Assembly (NCBI RefSeq): GCF_002814095.1
Contig: NZ_CP021913.1
Coordinates: 3,258,001 to 3,322,000, forward strand
Direction of reading: 5' to 3'
Origin: Sagittula sp. P11
GTDB lineage: Bacteria; Pseudomonadota; Alphaproteobacteria; Rhodobacterales; Rhodobacteraceae
Length of the DNA: 64,000 nt
Below the pieces are notes generated by a model that saw only the letters and a list, made by a program, of their open reading frames with translations, had not been told where the DNA came from and did no database searches. Position numbers and translations under genes: made by a program. This document shows positions 1-8,577 of the stretch, one piece after another (position 1 is the first letter of the stretch; the number at the start of each line of letters is the position of its first letter).

Positions 1-301
1 GCCGCCGCAGCCCCCGTCCCAGCGCGTGCCAGCCGGCATCGGTGGCGGGGCTTTCCTCCAGCCATTCGAGGCAGAGGATGTCGCGGCCCTGGAACAGCAC
101 GCGCGGCACCGGCGCGCCGGTGCGGTCCATGGCCTGCAGCATCCGCGCCTCGACGGCCACGTTGGCGCCGACCTTGACCGCCATGCGGCGGCCGTCGGCC
201 AGGTCGACGCGGGCCACCTCGGACAGGTCGCCGCCGTGCAGGTGGCGGACCGCCGTGACACGGGTCTCGAACGTCGCGGCAAGGTAGGGGCCGGGGATCA
301 C
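1..301 (-). CDS. Fructosamine/ketosamine-3-kinase family protein, N-terminal part (cut by window edge)
   Basis: This is the start of a minus-strand gene that runs off the left edge. About 100 codons are visible, beginning with GTG directly after the TAG of ygfZ. The translation starts MIPGPYLAATFETRV, then RMAVKVGANVAVEARML and ILCLEWLEE. This matches the N-lobe of the fructosamine-3-kinase/aminoglycoside-phosphotransferase fold: the ATP-binding Lys sits in AVKVG, followed by the conserved Glu of the alpha-C-like helix and the hinge LEWLE. The family phosphorylates sugar amines on glycated proteins or small molecules so that the adduct falls off. The stop-start junction without a gap suggests translation coupled to ygfZ. 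The catalytic loop lies outside the window, so activity cannot be judged. Confidence 0.75.
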   Translation of the reverse strand, partial: MIPGPYLAATFETRVTAVRHLHGGDLSEVARVDLADGRRMAVKVGANVAVEARMLQAMDRTGAPVPRVLFQGRDILCLEWLEESPATDAGWHALGRGLRR

Positions 302-1039
302 CTAGCCGACCATCGACACATGGACGTCGCCCGCCATCATGTCCTCTCCGGCGCGGTCGAAGCGCAGGTAGGCGATGGCCTCGTTGCCCGCTTGGGTGAA
401 CAGCGTGCCCGCCTCCTTGCCGTTGCTGACGATCGTCGTGCCGACCGGCGCGTGGCCGTCGATGGCGACCCGCGCCAGTCCCTTGCGCAGCTCCGTCTTG
501 TGCTTCATCCGGGCGGTGACCTCCTGCCCGACATAGCAGCCCTTCTTGAAATCGACGCCGTTCAGGCGTTCGAACCCGGCTTCCAGGATGAAGGTGTCCG
601 GTGTCAGCTCCACCCCGGCGCGCGGCACGCAGGCGGCGACGCGCAGCGCGTCCCAGTCGGCCTCGCCGGCGGGTTGCCCGGCATAGCCGCGCCAGCCCAG
701 CCGAGGATCGCGCGGATCGGCAAAGGCGCCCTCGGGCGGGGTGCCCGTGCCGCGTGTCACCACGAGGTCGGTCTCGGTGATCTCCACCGGCGTGCGCAGC
801 TTGTACATGCTCAGCGCCTGCATCAGGCTGACCGTCAGCGCCACCTCCACGTCGATCAGGACATCCTCGCCATCGGGGACGAGGAAGAAATCGGCGCGGT
901 ACTTGCCCTGCGGCGTCAGCAGGGCGGCATAGACCAGCCCCTCGTCCAGCCGCTCAACGTCGTTTGTCACCAGTCCCTGAAGGAACTCCCGCGCCTTGGC
1001 GCCGTGGACCCTCAGGACGGTTCGGCTCTCTTGCGTCAT
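302..1039 (-). CDS. ygfZ: YgfZ-type folate-binding protein (GcvT-like)
   Basis: A 245-residue protein with the YgfZ signature KGCYVGQE at residues 166-173, containing the conserved Cys, inside a GcvT-like folate-binding fold. YgfZ/IBA57 proteins act in the cytoplasm in maturation or repair of particular [4Fe-4S] enzymes in a tetrahydrofolate-dependent way. The N-terminal part (LRVHGAKAREFLQGLVTNDV) is the usual opening of the family. Its start faces the glycosyltransferase gene with only about 54 bp between them, so a compact divergent promoter is likely. The next gene begins at the base after its stop codon. Confidence 0.9.
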   Translation of the reverse strand: MTQESRTVLRVHGAKAREFLQGLVTNDVERLDEGLVYAALLTPQGKYRADFFLVPDGEDVLIDVEVALTVSLMQALSMYKLRTPVEITETDLVVTRGTGTPPEGAFADPRDPRLGWRGYAGQPAGEADWDALRVAACVPRAGVELTPDTFILEAGFERLNGVDFKKGCYVGQEVTARMKHKTELRKGLARVAIDGHAPVGTTIVSNGKEAGTLFTQAGNEAIAYLRFDRAGEDMMAGDVHVSMVG

Positions 1040-1093
1040 GTCTATTCTTTCACCTCTGGCTTCAGGGTGTCATATAGACCCGCGAAGCCAGAG

Positions 1094-1780
1094 ATGACAG
1101 ACATGCCCGCTCCGATCACCGTCCTGATGCCAACCCTGAACGCGGCGGCCGACATGCCCCGCGCTCTGGCGTCGCTGGGCGAGGGGCTGACCGAAGGGCT
1201 GATCCGCGAACTGATCGTCAGCGACGGCGGCTCCACCGATGCGACGCTGGACATCGCCGATGCGGCGGGCGCCACGATCGTGACCGGCCCGGCCTCGCGC
1301 GGCGGGCAGTTGCGCCGCGGCGCGGTCCGGGCGCGGGCGGACTGGCTGATGGTGCTGCACGCCGACACCGTGCTGGGGCAGGGCTGGACCCGCCCCGCGG
1401 CCGAGGCCATCCGCCACGGGCAGGCGGGCTATTTCACCCTGCGCTTCGACGCCACGGGCCTCGCGCCGCGCGTCGTCGCGGGATGGGCCAACCTGCGGGC
1501 GCGGAGTTTCGGCCTGCCCTACGGCGATCAGGGCCTGCTGCTGCCGAAGGCGCTCTACGACGAGGTCGGCGGCTACCCGGACATCCCGCTGATGGAGGAC
1601 GTGGCCCTCGCCCGCGCGCTGAAGGGTCAGCTGAAGCCGCTGGACGTCATCGCCACCACATCGGCAGAGCGGTATCGCAGGCAGGGGTGGATCGTGCGCG
1701 GCGGGCGCAACCTCTCGACACTGACCCGCTACCTCGCCGGTGCCGATCCGGAGACGCTGGCACGCCGCTACCGGAGCTGA
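1094..1780 (+). CDS. Family 2 glycosyltransferase (TIGR04283-like)
   Basis: A 228-residue GT-A fold transferase. It opens with ITVLMPTLNAAADMPRAL, then IVSDGGSTDATLDIA (nucleotide-sugar binding, residues about 40-55). LMVLHADTVLG carries the metal-site HAD in place of a DxD, and the acceptor-side PLMEDVALARAL follows. The short length and the ME-DV motif match the family found in rhodobacters as a free-standing cytoplasmic transferase; the sugar and acceptor cannot be read from sequence. The open frame extends far upstream, but that part is antisense to ygfZ. The ATG at 1094 is preceded by GCCAGAG; a second ATG at 1103 is also possible. Confidence 0.8.
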   Translation: MTDMPAPITVLMPTLNAAADMPRALASLGEGLTEGLIRELIVSDGGSTDATLDIADAAGATIVTGPASRGGQLRRGAVRARADWLMVLHADTVLGQGWTRPAAEAIRHGQAGYFTLRFDATGLAPRVVAGWANLRARSFGLPYGDQGLLLPKALYDEVGGYPDIPLMEDVALARALKGQLKPLDVIATTSAERYRRQGWIVRGGRNLSTLTRYLAGADPETLARRYRS

Positions 1781-1885
1781 CGTCAGGCCCGCCCCACAAG
1801 CGCAGCACGGGCGCTGATCGGGGACTGAATGGGCAAGTAGGCACCAAGTCAGCACAAGACCCCGTGAGAGGCCACAGCGCGCCTC

Positions 1886-3694
1886 TCAGGCCGTTCCGGT
1901 GGCAGAAGCCCCTTCGTCCGCGTCGGCGGCGTCCCCGGCCTTCCGCGTCTCGAACTGCATCCGGTAGAGCGCGGCATAGGCGCCGCCCTTTTCCAGCAGC
2001 GCGTCATGGGTGCCTTCCTCGACAACCCGGCCCGCGTCCATCACCACGATCTTGTCGGCGTTGCGCACGGTGGACAGCCGGTGGGCGATCACGATGGTCG
2101 TCCGCCCGACCGCCAGTTCCTCCAGCGCCGCCTGCACGATGGCCTCCGACTGGGTGTCGAGCGCGCTTGTCGCCTCGTCCAGCAGCAGCACCGGCGTGTC
2201 GCGCAGTACCGCCCGCGCGATGGCCACCCGCTGCCGCTGCCCGCCCGAAAGCGTCGATCCGCGCGGCCCGACCCGCGTGTCCAGCCCGTTTGCCAGCCGC
2301 GGCAGGAAGTCCTGCACATGCGCGGCCTTCAGCGCGGCCTGCAACTGCTCTTCGGTCACCTTGCGGTCCAGCACGATGTTGGAGCGCAGCGTCTCGTCGA
2401 ACAGCAGCGCCTCCTGGCTGACGGTCGAGATCATGCCGCGCAGGTCCGCCAGCCGCATGGCCGAGACCTCGGTTCCGCCGATGGTGACCGCGCCCTCCTG
2501 CGGATCGACCAGCCGGGTCAGCAGGTGGAAGATGGTGGATTTGCCCGCCCCCGATGCGCCGACCAGCGCCGTCGTCTTGCCCGGCTCGGCGCTGAAGGTC
2601 ACGCCGCGCAGCACCTTGCTGTCGCCGTAGGACAGGCGCACGTCGCGCAGGTCGATGCGCGGGGTGCCCGTGGGCGCCGGCAGCGGATGCTCCGGGTCCT
2701 TCAGCGCGGGCTCGGTGTGCATCACCTCGATCACCCGTTCGATGCTGGCGGCGGCGACCTGCCAGGACCCGCTGATCGCGCCGAGGCGGCGCAGCGGATC
2801 GAACATCATGCCGATGGCGGTGAAGAAGGTCATGAACTCGCCGATGGTCTTGCCGCCGTCCTGGATCTCGCGGCCCGCGAAATACAGGATGCCGAAGAAG
2901 CCGATGCCCGACATGATGTCGATCAGCGACGGCATCAGCGCCTGACCGGCGACCGAGCGCGTCTCGCCCAGGATGCGCTTCTTGGCCAGCTTGCGGTAGC
3001 TCTTGGCCTGATAGGTTTCGAGCTGGTTCAGCTTCACCGGGGTGATGCCGTGGAAGACCTCGTTCAGCCGGGTCGACTGACCGGCGGCGATGTTGCGCAC
3101 CCAGCGGGCGTTGTTGCGCACGAAACGCTGGAGCAGGGCGCCCGGCGCGATCATCAGCGGCGCACCGATCAGCGCGATCAGCGTCCACTGCCAGTCCGTC
3201 CACATCGCCACGCCGAAGAGCCAGATGAAGGTCAGCGCGTCGCGCCCGGCGCCGGTCAGCACCGTGCTCCAGACCTTGGCGATGGCGCCCACGTCGCCCT
3301 CGACCCGCTGGATCAGGTGCCCCGGGCCGACCTCGTTGTGATAGGACACGTCGAGCCGCATCAGATGCTCCAGCATGTCCTGCCGGATGTCGGCCATGCT
3401 GCGCTGCGCGGCACGGTTCAGCACCACCTTCTGCGCCACGCTCGACACGGCGCGGAAGAAGAACAGCGCCAGCACGATCAGCCCCACGCGCAGCAATGCG
3501 CCGCGGTCGTCGGTCGAGAACACGTCGTCGAAGAGCGGCTCCATCATCACCGCGAAACCCGCGGTCATGGAGCTTTCGAGCGCCATGAACACCAGCGCGA
3601 CGGTCAGGAGTTTCCAGTACTTCCGGAGGTAACGCTTCCACAACCAGCCCAGAAGCCGCGTGGGCGGGGTCTGTATCGGGGCTTCCTCGCTCAT
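1886..3694 (-). CDS. ABC exporter, fused membrane and ATPase domains (MsbA-like)
   Basis: A 602-residue half-transporter. A six-helix ABC transmembrane domain occupies roughly residues 20-320. The nucleotide-binding domain follows, with Walker A GASGAGKST, signature LSGGQRQR and Walker B VLLLDEATSALD. Such proteins work as homodimers in the inner membrane and export lipids, peptides or drugs; MsbA-type lipid flipping is one option, but the substrate is not shown by sequence. The ATG at 3694 overlaps the phosphatase stop (ATGA), indicating translational coupling. The open frame runs on upstream, but that extension overlaps the phosphatase gene in another frame and has no ribosome-binding site. 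Confidence 0.88.
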   Translation of the reverse strand: MSEEAPIQTPPTRLLGWLWKRYLRKYWKLLTVALVFMALESSMTAGFAVMMEPLFDDVFSTDDRGALLRVGLIVLALFFFRAVSSVAQKVVLNRAAQRSMADIRQDMLEHLMRLDVSYHNEVGPGHLIQRVEGDVGAIAKVWSTVLTGAGRDALTFIWLFGVAMWTDWQWTLIALIGAPLMIAPGALLQRFVRNNARWVRNIAAGQSTRLNEVFHGITPVKLNQLETYQAKSYRKLAKKRILGETRSVAGQALMPSLIDIMSGIGFFGILYFAGREIQDGGKTIGEFMTFFTAIGMMFDPLRRLGAISGSWQVAAASIERVIEVMHTEPALKDPEHPLPAPTGTPRIDLRDVRLSYGDSKVLRGVTFSAEPGKTTALVGASGAGKSTIFHLLTRLVDPQEGAVTIGGTEVSAMRLADLRGMISTVSQEALLFDETLRSNIVLDRKVTEEQLQAALKAAHVQDFLPRLANGLDTRVGPRGSTLSGGQRQRVAIARAVLRDTPVLLLDEATSALDTQSEAIVQAALEELAVGRTTIVIAHRLSTVRNADKIVVMDAGRVVEEGTHDALLEKGGAYAALYRMQFETRKAGDAADADEGASATGTA

Positions 3695-4425
3695 GCGTCG
3701 CGCTCCGTCATCAGGCGCTGCGCGACCTCGGCCTCGGGCTGGCGCGCCTCCCAGCCTTCCTGCAGGGGATTGGCGCGGTATTCGTGCCGGATCCACTCCT
3801 CGAAACCGATCTGTCCCAGCGCCAGACGTGCGCCATAAACCCGCAGGATGTAGTCCTGCACGCCGGTCTTGGTGAAGTCGAGGTGGATGTACTTCAGGCC
3901 AAGCTGCTTCTGCGCGACCTCGATCGGCGCGTCCTCGAAGATCAGCAGGTACATCGCGGCGACGAAGCCCGCGCGGTCCGCACCGGACTTGCAGTGGAAC
4001 ATCATCGGTTTCTCGGCGGCGCGCAGGGCGTCGATCACCGCCACGATCTTGCTGCGCGGCGCCGCCGTGCGCGCCCAGAGCTTCGCATCGACCAGCGTCA
4101 GCCCCAGCGCCTCGCAGCTTTCCTTCTCGAAAAGGTACTGCGCCCGCTTGTCCGGGCCGCGCAGGTTGATGACCGTCTTTATCCCCATCTTCGCATAACG
4201 CTCGAACCGGCCGTGCGTGGGCTGGTTCGACCGGTACACCCCCGGCGCGATCTCGAAGAAGTTGGTCCACAGGATGCGCAGAAAGGCATGGTCGAACAGG
4301 TGGAAATGCAGCGTCGACCAGCGCCGCGCCTTCGGATCCGTGATGTCGGTGCCGAAGGAATGGCGCAGGCGACGTTCCGCCTTGTCCAGTTTGTCGCGCA
4401 GTCGTGCCAGCATCGAAGGTTCCAA
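3691..4425 (-). CDS. Tyrosine/dual-specificity protein phosphatase
   Basis: A 244-residue protein with the complete phosphatase P-loop HCKSGADR at residues 144-151 (nucleophile C145, phosphate-binding R151), preceded by VINLRGPDKR, a typical DSP beta-strand. The Asp general acid is probably in the LVDAKLWART or INLRGPD region. It dephosphorylates Tyr/Ser/Thr, or possibly a phosphorylated lipid or sugar. It is the first gene of a two-gene operon and overlaps the ABC exporter by 4 bp. This suggests that the phosphatase controls the exporter, or acts on the same substrate; that is inference. Starts at 4425 or four codons later are equally possible. Confidence 0.85.
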   Translation of the reverse strand: MEPSMLARLRDKLDKAERRLRHSFGTDITDPKARRWSTLHFHLFDHAFLRILWTNFFEIAPGVYRSNQPTHGRFERYAKMGIKTVINLRGPDKRAQYLFEKESCEALGLTLVDAKLWARTAAPRSKIVAVIDALRAAEKPMMFHCKSGADRAGFVAAMYLLIFEDAPIEVAQKQLGLKYIHLDFTKTGVQDYILRVYGARLALGQIGFEEWIRHEYRANPLQEGWEARQPEAEVAQRLMTERDA

Positions 4426-4558
4426 GCGTCAGTGTCGCCGTTTACGCGGCAAACCCCCCGGTGTCCAGCAACAGGCCCATGCCCTGCGGCGCCCGGGGGT
4501 ATTGACGGCGCGGCGCAGGCGGTGAAGGGTCGCGCCGTTCTGGAATATGGAGGACCGG

Positions 4559-5755
4559 ATGACACTTTCACAGGGGCGTGCCCACGTTGCGATTCCCGGC
4601 CCTTCGGTGATGCCGGACGCGGTGCTGCAGGCGATGCACCGCCCGGCGCCCGACATCTACTCGGGCGATCTGCACGGCATGGTCGACAGCCTCGTGCCCG
4701 ACCTGCGCTACGTGGCGGGCACGAAGGGCCATGTCGCCATGTACATCTGCAACGGCCACGGCGCGTGGGAGGCCTCGTTGTCGAACGTGGTGGCACCGGG
4801 CGAAACCGTGCTGGTGCCCGCCTGCGGCCGCTTCGGCCTCGGCTGGGCCGAGGTGGCGCGCGGCCTCGGGATCGAGGTCGACCTGATCGACCACGGCCGC
4901 CAGCGTCCCATCGACCCGGAACTGGTGCGTGAAGCCCTCCGCGCCGACAAGGGCCAGAAGATCAAGGCCGTGCTGGCGGTGCACACCGACACCTCTTCGT
5001 CGGTCCGCTCCGACATCGCCGCGCTGCGCAGGGTGCTGGACGAGGAAGGGCACCCCGCGCTGCTGATGGCGGACTGCGTGGCCTCGATGGCCTGCGACGA
5101 GTTCCGCATGGACGACTGGGGCGCCGACGTGGCGATCACCGGCTCGCAGAAGGGGCTGATGGTACCGCCGGGCATGGCCTTCGTGTTCTTCAACGACAAG
5201 GCCAAGGCGGTGCGCGCCGCCATGCCCCGGGTCACCAACTACTGGGACTGGACGCAGCGCGCCGAGCCCGAGATGTTCTACCAGTACTTCGGCGGCACCG
5301 CGCCGACGCACCACCTCTATGGCCTGCGCGCCGCGCTCGACATGATCCGCGCCGAGGGGATGGAGGCGATCTGGAACCGCCACGCACGGCTGGCCGCCGC
5401 GCTCTGGGCCGCGGTGGAACATTGGGGACAGGACGGCCCCTTCAAGCTGAACATCGCCGACCCCGCGCACCGCTCGCACGCGGTGACGGCCATGGCGATC
5501 GGCAAGGGCAACGCCGACCGGCTGCGCAAATGGTCCTCGGAAGAGGCGGGGGTGACGCTGGGCGTTGGCCTCGGCGTGACCGACCCGGACGACCCCACCG
5601 CGTCTGGCTATTTCCGCATCGGCCACATGGGCCACATCAACGCGCACATGATGCTGGGTACGCTGGGCGTGATCGAGACCGGGCTGAAGGTGCTGAAGAT
5701 CCCGCACACCCCCGGCGGCGTGGCGCAGGCGGCAGAGGTGCTGGCCGCCGGCTGA
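4559..5755 (+). CDS. Class V aminotransferase (serine/alanine/aspartate-glyoxylate type)
   Basis: A 398-residue PLP enzyme with the Schiff-base lysine K198 in VAITGSQKGL and the class V lead-in HTDTSSSV and LMADCVASM. It belongs to the alanine/serine-glyoxylate aminotransferase group, which moves the amino group of serine, alanine or aspartate to glyoxylate. BhcA of the beta-hydroxyaspartate cycle is a close relative, but no bhcB/C/D genes are present here, so a serine-glyoxylate role in C1/photorespiratory metabolism is as likely. A GGAGG at 4549-4553 spaced 5 nt from the ATG at 4559 fixes the start; the ATG at 4547 lies inside this ribosome-binding region. Confidence 0.82.
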   Translation: MTLSQGRAHVAIPGPSVMPDAVLQAMHRPAPDIYSGDLHGMVDSLVPDLRYVAGTKGHVAMYICNGHGAWEASLSNVVAPGETVLVPACGRFGLGWAEVARGLGIEVDLIDHGRQRPIDPELVREALRADKGQKIKAVLAVHTDTSSSVRSDIAALRRVLDEEGHPALLMADCVASMACDEFRMDDWGADVAITGSQKGLMVPPGMAFVFFNDKAKAVRAAMPRVTNYWDWTQRAEPEMFYQYFGGTAPTHHLYGLRAALDMIRAEGMEAIWNRHARLAAALWAAVEHWGQDGPFKLNIADPAHRSHAVTAMAIGKGNADRLRKWSSEEAGVTLGVGLGVTDPDDPTASGYFRIGHMGHINAHMMLGTLGVIETGLKVLKIPHTPGGVAQAAEVLAAG

Positions 5756-5971
5756 CCAAAGCGGGCGCGCCACCGTCAATGAGGCGGAGCGCCTGCGGCG
5801 CACAGGTCGTCTCGGCCGGGGCCTTCGTGCCCCGCCCTCGGGATGGCACGCACCGGAACGGCCCCCCCGGCGGGGCCCGCCCAGGGCACCGGACGCTGGC
5901 CGCGAAAGCGCCAAGCTTCGGCTCTACGGACTGATCAATGAAATCGGGATGCGCTGTGCGCGCCGCCCCGC

Positions 5972-6199
5972 TCAGGCCTTGTCGGTGTTGGCCGAGGGCG
6001 GCTCGATCCCGGCGTCCCTGCGGCGGCGCGCCTGGTCCAGCCGGGTGATGAGGTGGTTCAGGATGGCCGCGATCAGGATCACCGGGGCAAGCCCCCAGAC
6101 GGACCAGATCGCGACGAGGATCCAGAGCAGGTTCACGAAGAGCAGGATCATGTTGGCGGTCATGTAATCCTCGACCGGTTGCGGATGATGGTTCTGCAT
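5972..6199 (-). CDS. Small membrane protein of unknown function
   Basis: A 75-residue protein with one or two hydrophobic segments (about residues 16-50, MILLFVNLLWILVAIWSVWG then APVILIAAIL) and a basic stretch RLDQARRRRDAG after it, which predicts a cytoplasmic C-terminus. No family recognised. It lies alone between the aminotransferase (+) and the histidinol-phosphate aminotransferase-like gene (-). Codon use is GC3-rich like the neighbours, which supports it being real. The ATG at 6199 gives the shortest sensible product; an open frame continues upstream but into low-complexity coding. Confidence 0.6.
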   Translation of the reverse strand: MQNHHPQPVEDYMTANMILLFVNLLWILVAIWSVWGLAPVILIAAILNHLITRLDQARRRRDAGIEPPSANTDKA

Positions 6200-6330
6200 G
6201 GCGGCGGCTCCGGGCCCTGATCCCGCACCCTGTCGGGGTGCCGTTGACCAAAGCCTAGCGCATCTGCCGCAGGAGTCCCGTCCACTCTGCGTGAATTTGG
6301 TAAACCCTGCGTTAACGCGGGCAGGGACGG

Positions 6331-7440
6331 TCAGCCGTTGCGCGCCCGCGCCAGTGCCTTGGGCAGCGCCTCTTCGAGGATGTCCATGTCCTCCGGGCGG
6401 CCGGCGGTGATGCGGATGCAGCGGTCCTGCGGCGCCACGAAGGGCATCCGGACGAACACGCCGTCCTCCGCCAGCGCGGCCAGCACCGCACGGGCAAAGG
6501 CGCCGTCGCTGCCGCAATCCACCGCGACGAAGTTCGTGCCGGAGGGCAGGGTGCTCAGCCCGTTGGCCTCCGCGATGCGGGTGATGCGCGTTTTCGACTC
6601 GTCCACCAGCCGCAGCACGTCGCCCAGCCAGGCCTTGTCCTGCAGCGCCGCCAGCGCGCCCGCCAGCGACAGGCGCGACATGCCGAAATGGTTGCGGATC
6701 TTGTCGAAGGCCTTGATCAGCCCCTGCGCGCCCACCGCGTAGCCGATGCGCGCCCCGGCCATGCCATGCGCTTTCGAAAAGGTGCGGAAGCGAATCACGC
6801 GCGGGTCCTCGGGGTCGAGATCCGGCGAGGTGCCGTCCGGCGCGAACTCGATATAGGCCTCGTCCAGCGCCAGCACGCAGCCGTCGGGCAGGTGGTCGAG
6901 CGCCGAGACGATCTCGCTGCCCTTGTGGAAGGTGCCCATCGGGTTGTCGGGGTTCGACAGGTAGACGATCTTTGCGTCGACCTCCGCGGCCTTGGCGAAC
7001 AGCGCCGCCGGGTCCTCGCGGTCCTTGACGAAGGGGACCTTGTGCAAGACGCCGCCATAACCCGCGACATGGTAGTTGAAGGTCGGATAGGCCCCGTCCG
7101 AGGTCACGACCGCATCGCCCGGTGCCACCAGCAGCCGCACGAAATTCCCCAGAAGCCCGTCGATGCCGGAGCCCAGCACGATGTTCGCAGGCGTCACGCC
7201 CATCTGCTCGGAGAGCGCGCCCTTCAGGTCCAGATGGCTCGAATCGGCGTATTTCCAGATCTCCACCGCCTCGTCCTGCATCGCCGCGATGGCGAAGGGC
7301 GAGGGGCCGAACACGCTTTCATTGGCGCCCAGACGCGCCCGGAACGGCGCACCGCGCTGGCGTTCCAGCGCCTCGGGGCCAACGAACGGCACGGTTGCGG
7401 GAAGGTCGGCGATCAGGTCGGGGTAACGGGGTCCACTCAT
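6331..7440 (-). CDS. Histidinol-phosphate aminotransferase family protein
   Basis: A 369-residue fold-type I PLP aminotransferase. LSNPDNPMGT (residues 161-170) and LDEAYIEF (192-199) contact PLP; RTFSKAHGMAGARIGY carries the Schiff-base lysine K223; CIRITAGRPEDM near the end holds the carboxylate-binding Arg. This is the HisC layout, but HisC and aromatic or phosphonate-related aminotransferases share it. No his genes are nearby, so it may be a second HisC-like or aromatic aminotransferase. The ATG at 7440 begins MSGPRYPDLI; upstream in-frame codons look like leader sequence. Confidence 0.82.
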   Translation of the reverse strand: MSGPRYPDLIADLPATVPFVGPEALERQRGAPFRARLGANESVFGPSPFAIAAMQDEAVEIWKYADSSHLDLKGALSEQMGVTPANIVLGSGIDGLLGNFVRLLVAPGDAVVTSDGAYPTFNYHVAGYGGVLHKVPFVKDREDPAALFAKAAEVDAKIVYLSNPDNPMGTFHKGSEIVSALDHLPDGCVLALDEAYIEFAPDGTSPDLDPEDPRVIRFRTFSKAHGMAGARIGYAVGAQGLIKAFDKIRNHFGMSRLSLAGALAALQDKAWLGDVLRLVDESKTRITRIAEANGLSTLPSGTNFVAVDCGSDGAFARAVLAALAEDGVFVRMPFVAPQDRCIRITAGRPEDMDILEEALPKALARARNG

Positions 7441-7479
7441 GGCTGCGCAATATGCCGCGGGATTTCCGCCGTGCAAGCG

Positions 7480-7809
7480 TTATCGCAGGAACTTGCGGCG
7501 CGCTTCCCGGGCGATCTCGTAACGCAGTTGCAGGTCGGCGATCCGCGCCATAAGGCGTTTGCGCGCGTCGGGGTCCGTGGCGGCCTGCCAGTCGGTGCGC
7601 GCGGCGTCCAGCTGCGCCTTCAGCGCGATCTCCTCGGGCAGGGCGCCGGCCTCCGCCATGATGCGGAAGCCCACCGCGTCGCCCGCATCGACCTGCGCAT
7701 CGCCGGGACGCTTCGGCAGCGGCTTGCCCTCGCCGGACAGGCCGGAAAGCGCGCCCTCCGCCTCCGCCTTGCGGATCTGCGCTTCGGTCAGCCTGTGCCA
7801 GCCTCTCAT
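7480..7809 (-). CDS. DUF1992 (DnaJC28-type) domain protein
   Basis: A 109-residue protein with the conserved DUF1992 pattern: a helix AEGALSGLSGEGKPLP, then VGFRIMAEAGALPEEIALKAQLD and a long charged coiled-coil region ending in REARRKFL. Such domains occur alone in bacteria or at the C-terminus of DnaJ homologues in eukaryotes; the function is not established. The start overlaps the stop of the upstream NAD(P)-binding gene by 4 bp (ATGA), so the two are co-translated. Confidence 0.8.
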   Translation of the reverse strand: MRGWHRLTEAQIRKAEAEGALSGLSGEGKPLPKRPGDAQVDAGDAVGFRIMAEAGALPEEIALKAQLDAARTDWQAATDPDARKRLMARIADLQLRYEIAREARRKFLR

Positions 7810-8471
7810 CCCGTGGCCCTCCCTGGGCGGCTGACCCGGCGCGCCAGCACCGGTGCGGTGCCGTATGTCGCCGGATCGTCCAGACATTTTACCACGTATT
7901 CCGCCACGTCAGCACGGCTGATCACGCCCATCCGCCATGTCTCCGGCGCAACCATCACCTCGATGTCGTGGCAGGCGCGGTTGCCGGTCAGGATCGTCGG
8001 GCGCACCAGCGTCCAGTCGAGCGACGAGGCGCGGATGATCTCCTCCTGCCGGGTCTTGTCCTTGTAGGGCTCCGACAGCAGGACCCGGTGGCCCAGCCGC
8101 TCCGGCGTGGACAGCGCCGACACGCTGTCGCCCGCGCCGATCCCGGTGATCGCGACCAGCCGCCTCACGCCCTGCGCCTCCATCAGCGGCACCAGCGCCC
8201 GCGTCGCATCGGAGAACAGCGTCACCCGCCGCCACAGCATCGCGATGCTCTCCTTCATGCCAAGCGCCATGACCACCGCATCGACGCCCTCCAGCGCGGG
8301 GCCGAGATCGGCGGAGTTCGTGGCGTCCCCCGCGACCGGCTCCAGCCCCTCGCGCGGGGGCATCGACCCGGCGGAGCGTGACATCGCCCGCACCGTGTGA
8401 CCCGCCGCCAGGGCGGCCTCCACCACCTTCAGACCGATCCCCCGGCTGCCTCCCAGAACAAGCAGTTTCAT
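7806..8471 (-). CDS. Atypical short-chain dehydrogenase, NAD(P)-binding
   Basis: A 221-residue Rossmann protein with GGSRGIG at residues 7-13 right at the N-terminus, then VDAVVMALG and LVAITGIGAGDS. The catalytic YxxxK of classical SDRs is not evident, as in the NmrA-like/atypical SDR group (SDR_a5), whose members act as NAD(P)H sensors or reductases. It is the first gene of a two-gene unit with the DUF1992 protein. Its start is 106 bp from that of the lolC-like gene on the other strand. The shared region holds TTGACC at 8517-8522 facing GTCAA at 8529-8533, usable as -35 elements. Confidence 0.78.
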   Translation of the reverse strand: MKLLVLGGSRGIGLKVVEAALAAGHTVRAMSRSAGSMPPREGLEPVAGDATNSADLGPALEGVDAVVMALGMKESIAMLWRRVTLFSDATRALVPLMEAQGVRRLVAITGIGAGDSVSALSTPERLGHRVLLSEPYKDKTRQEEIIRASSLDWTLVRPTILTGNRACHDIEVMVAPETWRMGVISRADVAEYVVKCLDDPATYGTAPVLARRVSRPGRATG

Positions 8472-8577
8472 GGCGACGCACCTCCTGCGGGTTGTTGACC
8501 ATCACAGTTCCTTAACTTGACCCGGCAGCGTCAAAAGGCCAGTTTCGCCGCCGAGCAGTGCAGGAAAGAAAAACCAT

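Noticed and set aside
26-1093. N-terminal extension of the glycosyltransferase frame
   Set aside because: This part is opposite the ketosamine kinase and ygfZ genes; the GT-A fold starts at ITVLMPTLN soon after 1094.
4559-5755. Assignment as BhcA of the beta-hydroxyaspartate cycle
   Set aside because: Sequence family fits, but the other bhc genes are absent from the neighbourhood, so the specific name is not justified.
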